A stretch of 23,675 nucleotides of DNA from JARRNO01 sp037384885 (lineage in GTDB: Bacteria > Acidobacteriota > UBA4820 > DSQY01), in NCBI GenBank assembly GCA_037384885.1, contig JARRNO010000007.1, forward strand, positions 1 through 23,675. The letters run 5' to 3'. The notes under the pieces were generated by a model that worked only from the letters and a program-made list of their open reading frames with translations, made no database searches and had not been told where the DNA came from. A program made the translations under genes and the position numbers. Shown here one piece after another: positions 8,842 through 14,937 of this stretch. The first letter of the stretch is position 1. Each line of letters opens with the position of its first letter.

Positions 8842-9945
8842 TTATTTGGGCCGCTTGTAGAAGGGCTTCTTCACGACCCGCGCTCCGATTTTCCGCCCCC
8901 GGATGTCTATCTCGAACTCCGTGCCGGGTTCGGCGGCTTCGACGGGCAGATAGGCCATGCCGATGGCTTTCTTGAGAAAGGGCGCCTGGGTGCCGCTCGT
9001 AACCGTTCCCACGTGTTCGCCCCCCACCAGGCAGCCGTATCCGTGGCGCGGGATGCCCCGCCCCACCATTTCAAAACCCACCAGCTTCCGGGAAACGCCC
9101 GCCTCTTTCTGTCTTTCCAGCACGGTGCGCCCGTTAAAGTCGGAAGGTTTGGAAAGTTTCAGGATCCATGCCAGGTCGGCTTCAAGGACAGTGGTCGTGT
9201 CGTCGATATCGTTGCCGTAAAGAGCCATGGCCGATTCGAGCCTCAGCGTATCGCGCGCGCCCAGGCCGGCCGGGAGAAGCCCCTGCGTCTTGCCGGCATC
9301 GAGCAGTCTCTTCCAGAGCGCGGGCGCCTTGTCCGGCGGGAGATACACTTCGAAGCCGTCCTCACCGGTATACCCCGTCCGGCTGACGATGGCGTCCTCG
9401 CCGTCGATCCGGCCCGTTCGGAACCAGTAATACTTGATCGCTCCGAGCTCGAGATCGGGAAGCACCTCCTGGAGGATGCTTTCGGCGCGGGGCCCCTGGA
9501 CGGCGATCTGGGCGGTCCGGTCGCTGTGATTCTCCGCTTTCGCGTCGAACCGGTCTTCAAAGGATTTGATCCAGGCGAAATCCTTGCCGGTATTGGCGGC
9601 GTTCACCACCAGTAGGAAACGCTCCCCACTGATGCGGTAAACGAGAAGATCGTCCACAAAGCAGCCCTTTTCGGTCAGGAGGCCGCTGTATTGAATTTGA
9701 TTGTCGGAAAGGCGCGAGGCGTCGTTGCTGGTCATGAACTGGATATAATCGAGCGCCTGCGGCCCCTCGATCCACACTTCACCCATGTGGCTGACATCGA
9801 ACAGCCCGGCAGCGGTGCGGACCGCCGTGTGTTCCTCCACGATGGAAGTATATTGGACCGGCATGTCCCATCCGCCGAAATCCACCATCCGGGCTCCCAG
9901 GGCGCGGTGTTCGGCATTGAGAGGCGTCTTTTTCATCGAATCCAT
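8842..9945 (-). CDS. gcvT: Glycine cleavage system T protein (aminomethyltransferase)
   Basis: 367 aa. Transfers the methylene carbon from aminomethyl-GcvH to tetrahydrofolate and releases ammonia. Conserved stretches include VDFGGWDMPVQY (about 22-33), AGLFDVSHMGE (about 46-56), the GCFVDDLLVYR region holding the catalytic aspartate, SRTGYTGEDGFEVY and the C-terminal EKKAIGMAYL-type barrel segment (here LKKAIGMAYL). The start ATG 9945 is chosen because GGGGGA lies 7 nt upstream; a TTG at 9948 and an ATG at 9936 are alternatives. It is the first gene of the gcv operon, behind a promoter at 10179-10208 and a long structured leader. Confidence 0.96.
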   Translation of the reverse strand: MDSMKKTPLNAEHRALGARMVDFGGWDMPVQYTSIVEEHTAVRTAAGLFDVSHMGEVWIEGPQALDYIQFMTSNDASRLSDNQIQYSGLLTEKGCFVDDLLVYRISGERFLLVVNAANTGKDFAWIKSFEDRFDAKAENHSDRTAQIAVQGPRAESILQEVLPDLELGAIKYYWFRTGRIDGEDAIVSRTGYTGEDGFEVYLPPDKAPALWKRLLDAGKTQGLLPAGLGARDTLRLESAMALYGNDIDDTTTVLEADLAWILKLSKPSDFNGRTVLERQKEAGVSRKLVGFEMVGRGIPRHGYGCLVGGEHVGTVTSGTQAPFLKKAIGMAYLPVEAAEPGTEFEIDIRGRKIGARVVKKPFYKRPK

Positions 9946-10178
9946 CAAAGTTTCCCCCTAGCAGGTTGCTGGCAAACTTCCCACGAGTCGCGTTGCCCCA
10001 CGGCGCTGGATGCAAGACGCCGCGACGCCGCCGATGCCTCTGCTCACGGTCTGGAAGCGACAACGCAGCCGGCGGGGCGCTGGCGTCGCGCCCGAGATCC
10101 TCCCCTGGTCCGGACTCCCTCCGCAAGCCTCTTGTGCGGCCCATGCAAGTTTTCAGGAGCCCGCCTTCCAGAGTGACC
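9946..10178 (-). other. Long GC-rich leader of the gcv operon, no known riboswitch recognised
   Basis: About 227 nt separate the predicted transcription start (near 10172) from gcvT. On the minus strand it contains a CCGCA/TGCGG hairpin, a GGGCGC/GCGCCC hairpin and a longer-range pairing of GCGTTG (10060-10065 region) with CAACGC (9990-9995 region), so it can fold. The tandem glycine riboswitch, common ahead of gcvT, was looked for by its conserved core and not found. No credible small gene is seen; a minus-strand frame through it only reads into gcvT out of frame. Confidence 0.4.
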
Positions 10179-10208
10179 ATGATAGGCCCTCGCGGGGGGG
10201 CGGGTCAA
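10179..10208 (-). promoter_or_regulatory. Promoter of the gcv operon
   Basis: Minus strand: -35 TTGACC (10203-10208), 18-bp spacer, -10 TATCAT (10179-10184). The spacer contains a C7 run. It lies just after the weak terminator-like hairpin that follows cls, which suggests that gcv is transcribed independently of the upstream genes. Confidence 0.5.
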
Positions 10209-10215
10209 CTTGAAA

Positions 10216-10235
10216 GCGGCCCCGGTGTGGGCCGC
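10216..10235 (-). terminator. Possible weak terminator after cls
   Basis: A perfect 7-bp stem (GCGGCCC/GGGCCGC) with a 6-nt loop is followed on the minus strand by TTTCAAGTT. The T-tract is poor. A second hairpin (GACTC/GAGTC with an inner CAC/GTG, one bulge) lies directly at the cls stop without any T-tract. Confidence 0.35.
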
Positions 10236-10277
10236 GGCAAGGCGCTTTCGCCCCTCAGACTCCACGCCGGGTGGGAG

Positions 10278-11747
10278 TCAGAAAAGGGGGCTCAGAAGGT
10301 TCGCCACCGCCTCACCCAGGCGTTCGGTCCCCCCCTTGAGCCTGAGGGATTCCATGGTCACTTCCCGGCTTTCCGACAGATCTTTCTTGTACAGCTTGTA
10401 AAGGGCCCCGTTCACCTCGGGGCTGTGAATGAAACAGCTGGTCTCAAAATTCAGTTTGAAGCTCCGCGTGTCGAGATTGGCCGTGCCCACGACTGACAGA
10501 TCGCGGTCAAAAATCCACATCTTCTCGTGCAGGGTCCCCGCTTCGTATTCGAAGATGCGGATTCCGGACGAGAGGAGCGCCGGGTAGTAAGAACGTCCCG
10601 CCCACGTCAGAAAGGGCAGGTCCGCTTTCTTCGGGACGAGCAACCGGACATCCACCCCGCGGAATACGGCGGTGCGGAGGGCGGCCTGCATGGCCTGATT
10701 CGGCGTCAGGTACGGCGTCGTGATGAAGATCCTCTCCCGGGCGTTGGTGATGGCGATGAAGAAGGCGTCGTGCGTCGCATTGTACCGTGAATCCGGACCG
10801 CCGGCGATAATGCTGCATACGGCGTTGTGCTCGCCGCTGGCCGGCTTCATTTCCTTTCCGGCCCATTGGAAGTAGCCCGGTTCCGCCAGGTTTTCACCCG
10901 TGGTGAAATACCAGTCCTCCGCAAAGACCTCCTGCAGCTGAGCCACGACGGGGCCGTGGAGAAGCAGCCCCATGTCGCGCCAGTTCCTGCAGTACTCCTC
11001 GCCGATATTCAGGCCGCCCGTGAAGCCCGCCCGGCCGTCGGATACGACAATTTTCCGGTGGTTCCGGAAATTAATGGTCAGCGCCCGGCGGAAAAGCCGG
11101 TTCGGCATAAAAAACGCCACCTTTCCGCCCGCCTCCTCCAGGGGCGCCATGAAGCGGCCCGTGACCTTGGAGCTGCCCATAGCGTCGCACAAAAGCCGGA
11201 CCTCCACACCTTCCGACGCCTTTTCCGCCAGGAGGTCCCGGAAGCGCCGGCCGACCGCGTCCGGCTGCCAGATGTAAAACAGGCAGTGGACATGGGACCG
11301 GGACTCCCGGATCATCTTCTCCAGGGTCTCGTAAGTCATATCCCCGTCCACCAGGAGCTTCACCCGGTTGTGCGGAACCGGCGGGAAGACACCCGCCGAC
11401 TCTTCCATAGGAAGCCGCTTGATGGGGTGAAGCTTCTCCATGATCTCCGGAGGCAGCGCTTCGCGGGAGGGACGCAGCGAGGCGAACCCCTTCGAGATCC
11501 GCCAGTGCGCGCTCACCCTCCTTCGCCGCTTCCGCTTCAGGTGGGTCCTCCCGATCCCCCACCAGAGAATGACCCCGAAGAACGGAAGGGCCAGGAGTCC
11601 GAAGAGCCAGGCGAGCGCCGCCAGCGGCTGCCCGCGGCGCTGGATGAGCACGGACGGCATGGTGGCGATAGCGAGAAGTTCGGCGGCCCATGTAAGGATG
11701 AGCCACCACGTGACATCCCAGTTGAGGGTCTGGAGGAGATGGGTCAT
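10278..11747 (-). CDS. cls: Cardiolipin synthase-like phospholipase D family protein
   Basis: 489 aa, a normal length for bacterial cardiolipin synthases, which condense two phosphatidylglycerols into cardiolipin at the inner membrane. Two N-terminal membrane segments (about 13-35 and 42-64) are followed by a basic stretch (KRKRRRR, 71-77). Both HKD catalytic motifs are intact: H230-x-K232-x4-D237 in NHRKIVVSDGRAGFTGG, and H407-x-K409-x4-D414 in LHEKMWIFDRDLSVVGTANLD, each followed by the expected Gly/Asn residues. Start ATG 11747 has a purine-rich GGAAGGCGGCGGG upstream. It follows the dodecin gene by 75 bp and is probably the last gene of the DUF3365-dodecin-cls unit. Subtype (ClsA, B or C) is not certain; the N-terminal membrane pair favours ClsA. 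Confidence 0.93.
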   Translation of the reverse strand: MTHLLQTLNWDVTWWLILTWAAELLAIATMPSVLIQRRGQPLAALAWLFGLLALPFFGVILWWGIGRTHLKRKRRRRVSAHWRISKGFASLRPSREALPPEIMEKLHPIKRLPMEESAGVFPPVPHNRVKLLVDGDMTYETLEKMIRESRSHVHCLFYIWQPDAVGRRFRDLLAEKASEGVEVRLLCDAMGSSKVTGRFMAPLEEAGGKVAFFMPNRLFRRALTINFRNHRKIVVSDGRAGFTGGLNIGEEYCRNWRDMGLLLHGPVVAQLQEVFAEDWYFTTGENLAEPGYFQWAGKEMKPASGEHNAVCSIIAGGPDSRYNATHDAFFIAITNARERIFITTPYLTPNQAMQAALRTAVFRGVDVRLLVPKKADLPFLTWAGRSYYPALLSSGIRIFEYEAGTLHEKMWIFDRDLSVVGTANLDTRSFKLNFETSCFIHSPEVNGALYKLYKKDLSESREVTMESLRLKGGTERLGEAVANLLSPLF

Positions 11748-11822
11748 GCCCGCCGCCTTCCGGCACCCGGGACACCTGCTGCGCCGAAGCCGATGAGGCC
11801 GGGAGGACGCACGGAGCCCCCG

Positions 11823-12029
11823 TCAGTCCACTTCGAAAGCCACATCCACCACGACCTGCCACTCCGAAGGCTTTCCGTTAAGCACGGCGCCCCTCAGCTC
11901 GGCCACCTCAAACCACTTGACGCTGTGAACCGACTCGGAGGCCTTCGCCACGGCCAGTTCCACCGCCTTTTCAAAGCTCTGTGCGGAACATCCCACCACG
12001 CGGATCTTCTTGTAAACCTTTTCGCTCAT
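11823..12029 (-). CDS. Dodecin (flavin-binding dodecamer)
   Basis: 68 aa. Dodecins form hollow dodecamers that bind and buffer flavins in the cytoplasm. The family pattern is clear: KVYKKIRVVGCSAQSFEKAV at the N-terminus, the flavin-stacking tryptophan W39 in SVKWFEV, and Q58 in SEWQVVVDVAFEV. Start ATG 12029 is chosen because GGAGG lies 5 nt upstream; an in-frame ATG at 12047 lies before that site and would add six residues unlike the family. It sits 27 bp after the DUF3365 gene and 75 bp before cls, so co-transcription is likely. A functional link among the three genes is not established. Confidence 0.93.
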   Translation of the reverse strand: MSEKVYKKIRVVGCSAQSFEKAVELAVAKASESVHSVKWFEVAELRGAVLNGKPSEWQVVVDVAFEVD

Positions 12030-12056
12030 GGTCGCCTCCGTTTTCATTCGAGTATA

Positions 12057-12701
12057 TCATCCGCCGTTCTTGGCCGGGCCAAGATCTCTGGTGATAGTAA
12101 GGGCGCCCCGGAGGTCGCCCGCTTTATACCCCACCGCCCGGTCGCGGGGATAGAGCGCGGCCAGGCGCGAAGACACTCCGGGGGCAAGCTTGGAACCGTG
12201 GCATTGAAGGCAGAACGGCTTGACCGGGATCGCCTTCATGTAGCGGAACACCCGGCGTCCTTTGCGGACAGAGATTTTGGAAACTTCCATGCGGTTGAAG
12301 TCCGCTCCTTTCCCGGCCATCCCCTGCCACTTCATCAGTATGCTGCGTTCCCACGCGTCCGGTTCATTCTCGGGATTGCGTGGTTTCAGGCTGGTGCGCC
12401 TGATTTCAAATCCGGTCTTGCCCGAAACCTCGGCAGCGATCGCCGGAGCCTTGTGCCGGCAGACCGAAATCGCCAGGGCCGGCCCGCCTTGCTGCAGCGC
12501 CCGGCTCAGGGCATCGAGCAGGTCGGACATGTAAGCTTTGCCGGCCTCCCGGGCGGCCCGGGTCTCTTCCTTCAGCGTGGGTTCGGCGCCCGGAACCGGC
12601 GCCACAAAGCAGGCCAGTAAGGCGGCGCAAACTGCCGCCGCAGCGAGCCGTTTCAGCGTGGGGGTCAGCGGCCGGCGAACTGCGGCTTTCCATTTGCTCA
12701 T
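12057..12701 (-). CDS. Exported DUF3365 / Tll0287-like c-type heme protein
   Basis: 214 aa. Residues 11-38 form an export signal with a hydrophobic core. LLAC ending at C31 also fits a lipobox, so it may be a lipoprotein rather than a soluble periplasmic protein. The mature part matches the Tll0287-like (DUF3365) domain: ISVCRHKAPAIA (79-90), the RRTSLKPRNPENEPDAWE segment (101-118), and a C-terminal heme c site C164-x-x-C167-H168 in KPFCLQCHG. Known relatives are heme-binding PAS-like sensor domains; here there is no kinase or methyl-accepting domain, so it is a stand-alone domain. The role (redox or gas sensing, or electron carrier) is not known. Start ATG 12701 follows GGAGGAGGGGAG, and a TATAAT lies about 37 nt upstream. 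First gene of the unit with dodecin and cls. Confidence 0.88.
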   Translation of the reverse strand: MSKWKAAVRRPLTPTLKRLAAAAVCAALLACFVAPVPGAEPTLKEETRAAREAGKAYMSDLLDALSRALQQGGPALAISVCRHKAPAIAAEVSGKTGFEIRRTSLKPRNPENEPDAWERSILMKWQGMAGKGADFNRMEVSKISVRKGRRVFRYMKAIPVKPFCLQCHGSKLAPGVSSRLAALYPRDRAVGYKAGDLRGALTITRDLGPAKNGG

Positions 12702-12737
12702 GCTCTCCCCTCCTCCAGGTCATCGCGTTCAAGTGTC

Positions 12738-12743
12738 ATTATA
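12738..12743 (-). promoter_or_regulatory. -10 element ahead of the DUF3365-dodecin-cls unit
   Basis: A perfect TATAAT on the minus strand, 36 nt upstream of the ATG. The best -35 is weak (TGCACA at 16 bp). It sits in the divergent gap (12702-12875) shared with the plus-strand MOP-type gene; no clear promoter was found for the latter. Confidence 0.5.
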
Positions 12744-12875
12744 AAGACCTGGCGCGACATGTGCATGGGTCCGCCGGCGCAGGCCTTCTCCTCCCCGTCT
12801 TGCACGCCGGGCGGGATTCAAGTAGTGTGGGCCAGAAGGGCGGGCGGGCCGCCGGTTGGAGATGAAGGAGGCCGA

Positions 12876-14228
12876 GTGACTGACGGCAGCGAACTGACGC
12901 AGCGGCGCATCTTCCGTCTCTGGGTGCCGCTGGCCGCCACCTGGCTCATGATGTCGGTGGAGGGCCCCTTTCTGGCCGCCGTCATCGCCCGCCTGGCGGA
13001 ACCCAAGATCAATCTGGCCGCCTACGGCGTCGCCTTCGCGTTCGCCCTGCTCCTCGAATCGCCCATCATCCTCATCATGAGCGCCTCCACGGCCCTGGTG
13101 GAAGACGCCGTCTCGCTTCGGAAGCTCCGCAATTTCACCTACGCCCTCAACACGATCATCACCGTGCTGATGGTCATTTGTCTCATACCCGCCCTTTTCT
13201 ACCCGGCGGCCGAGGGCGTCGTCGGCCTTCCCAGGAACGTGGCCGTGCTGACCCACCACGCCGCCATACTTCTCGTTCCCTGGCCGGCCGCCATCGGCTA
13301 CAGGCGGTTTCACCAGGGCATCCTGATCCGAAACCGCCTGACCCGCCGTGTCGCCTACGGAACCGTCTGGCGGTTGGCCGCCATGGGAAGCACGAGTCTT
13401 CTGCTCGCCCTGTTGACTCCGCTGCACGGCGCGCTGGTGGGAGCAGCCGCCCTGTCGGCCGGCGTCACTTCGGAAGCGGTCGTGATTGGATGGATGGCGC
13501 GCTCTTCGGTCAGACGGCTCACCCTGACGCAACCCTCGCAGGAGTCCCTTCACGCGCCGCTCACCTACCGCGCCGTCTGGGAGTTTTATTATCCGCTTGC
13601 CATCACCTCCATGCTGACCATGGGAGTCAACCCTCTCGTCACGCTGTTCATGGCCCACAGCAGGCTCCCCATTGCTTCCCTCGCCGTGCTTCCGGTCATC
13701 AATGCGCTCGTCTTCGCTTTCCGCAGCATGGGGCTCGCCTTCCAGGACGTGGCCATTGCCTTGATCGGGCCAAAACGCGAGGGCTATCAACCGCTCAAGC
13801 GCTACGCCATGGTTCTCGGTGTTTGCGTGGTGCTGGGCCTGGCAGCCATCGCCTTTACGCCCCTGCTGGGGGTCTGGTTCCACGACATTTCAGGCCTTTC
13901 CGAAGCCCTGACTCATGTGGCCAGGGTCCCCGTGGCCGTCCTGACCTTTATGCCCGGCTTTTCGGTCCTTCTCGCTTTTCAACACGCCATGCTCGTGTCC
14001 GCCCGCGTGACCCGGCCCATCACGTGGGCCACCCTGATCGAGGTCACCGGAATCCTTCTGGGGCTTTTCGCCGGGATTCAGGGACTCGACCTGGTGGGGG
14101 CGACGGCGGCCGCTTCGGCGTTGATGCTGGGGCGTATCGGGGCGGTGATCTACCTCTTTCCGCCCATGCTCCGCACCAGGGCGACGGACTCGGGCGGGAG
14201 TCGCGCCGCCGCAATAAACAGTCCCTGA
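12876..14228 (+). CDS. MATE/MOP-superfamily-like polytopic membrane protein (possibly ANKH-like)
   Basis: 450 aa from a GTG at 12876 placed 4 nt after GGAGG; an in-frame ATG at 12759 would add 39 residues of non-membrane sequence and has no ribosome binding site. About 11-12 hydrophobic segments span nearly the whole protein, first at about residues 15-35 (FRLWVPLAATWLMM) and last at about 405-440. The pattern of two similar halves and the N-terminal LWVPLAATWL, with a YGVAFAFALLLESP stretch after the first segment, recalls the MOP flippase/MATE family and, within it, the progressive ankylosis (ANKH)-type branch. The transported substrate cannot be told from sequence. It is followed by the exonuclease gene after 87 bp, with a possible new promoter between. 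Confidence 0.75.
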   Translation: MTDGSELTQRRIFRLWVPLAATWLMMSVEGPFLAAVIARLAEPKINLAAYGVAFAFALLLESPIILIMSASTALVEDAVSLRKLRNFTYALNTIITVLMVICLIPALFYPAAEGVVGLPRNVAVLTHHAAILLVPWPAAIGYRRFHQGILIRNRLTRRVAYGTVWRLAAMGSTSLLLALLTPLHGALVGAAALSAGVTSEAVVIGWMARSSVRRLTLTQPSQESLHAPLTYRAVWEFYYPLAITSMLTMGVNPLVTLFMAHSRLPIASLAVLPVINALVFAFRSMGLAFQDVAIALIGPKREGYQPLKRYAMVLGVCVVLGLAAIAFTPLLGVWFHDISGLSEALTHVARVPVAVLTFMPGFSVLLAFQHAMLVSARVTRPITWATLIEVTGILLGLFAGIQGLDLVGATAAASALMLGRIGAVIYLFPPMLRTRATDSGGSRAAAINSP

Positions 14229-14265
14229 ACGGCGTCCACACTTTATGTTCGAGCAGGCCATCTGC

Positions 14266-14271
14266 TATCAT
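14266..14271 (+). promoter_or_regulatory. Possible -10 element for the exonuclease-tex pair
   Basis: TATCAT 45 nt before the exonuclease ATG, in the 87-bp gap after the MOP-type gene. No good -35 is found at 16-18 bp, so this is only a candidate; readthrough from the upstream gene is the alternative. Confidence 0.25.
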
Positions 14272-14315
14272 GGGCTCTCGGCCGCACAGGCACGGTCCGG
14301 AAAGATTTTTACGCC

Positions 14316-14903
14316 ATGGAAGAAAACGAACGACAGGAACTGACACCTCAAGAAATCAACCAGCTTCCCCTTAGGGCTTACGAAGGGCCGGTCCATCTCG
14401 TTAAGGACTCGGAAACGCTTGCTCGCGCCACGGCCGACCTCGAGCTGGAAACGGTTCTGGGCTTCGACACGGAAACGAGGCCCTCTTTCCGAAAGGGTGA
14501 ATCCCACCTGCCCGCCCTGGTTCAGCTTGCCACGCACGCGGCGGTCTACCTCTTCCAGATCAAACGCATCCGGGACCGGTCCCCCCTCGCCCGCATCTTG
14601 TCCCGTTCCCTCACCATTAAGACCGGGGTCGGGATGGACTTCGACGTCAAGCAGCTGCGGGAGGTTTTCCCCTTCGAACCCCAAGGATTCGTCGACCTGG
14701 TCACCCTTTCCGAACCCCTCGGGATCAAGGCCGCGGGCCTGCGCAACCTGGCGGCCAACCTCCTGGGTTTCCGAATTTCCAAAGCCCGCAAGATTTCCAA
14801 CTGGGCAAGGAGAGACCTGACGCCCGCACAAATCACCTACGCCGCGACGGACGCATGGATCAGCCGTGAACTCTATCTCAAGCTGAAAGCCATGAGCCTT
14901 TAA
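14316..14903 (+). CDS. RNase D-like 3'-5' exonuclease domain protein (DEDDy)
   Basis: 195 aa, a single DEDD exonuclease domain. All three motifs are visible: Exo I D51-x-E53 in LGFDTET, Exo II D110 in GVGMDFDVKQL, and Exo III Y175-x3-D179 in YAATDAW, which puts it in the tyrosine (DEDDy) class of RNase D and WRN-type enzymes. It lacks the C-terminal HRDC domains of full-length RNase D (about 375 aa), so it is a compact stand-alone exonuclease of RNA or DNA 3' ends; the substrate is not known. Start ATG 14316 follows a weak GGAAAG. tex begins 34 bp downstream on the same strand, and co-transcription with this RNA-binding factor suggests a role in RNA metabolism (inference). Confidence 0.9.
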   Translation: MEENERQELTPQEINQLPLRAYEGPVHLVKDSETLARATADLELETVLGFDTETRPSFRKGESHLPALVQLATHAAVYLFQIKRIRDRSPLARILSRSLTIKTGVGMDFDVKQLREVFPFEPQGFVDLVTLSEPLGIKAAGLRNLAANLLGFRISKARKISNWARRDLTPAQITYAATDAWISRELYLKLKAMSL

Positions 14904-14937
14904 GCGGTTCCGCCCGGCGGCTCTCTCAGAGGATTTC

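Noticed and set aside
9946..10178. RNase P-, SRP- or 6S-like RNA in the gcv leader
   Set aside because: A short AGTCCGGAC match recalls RNase P RNA, but the other conserved blocks are absent and the length is too small.
9779..10180. 133-aa minus-strand frame through the gcv leader
   Set aside because: It enters gcvT in the wrong frame, has no ribosome binding site and has low-complexity Arg/Gly/Pro content.
10827..12620. 597-aa plus-strand open frame
   Set aside because: Lies opposite cls, dodecin and the DUF3365 gene, which all have clear family signatures; no support of its own.
12729..13883. 384-aa minus-strand open frame rich in Gly, Asp, His and Gln
   Set aside because: Antisense to the polytopic membrane protein; hydrophobic codons read backwards give this hydrophilic composition.
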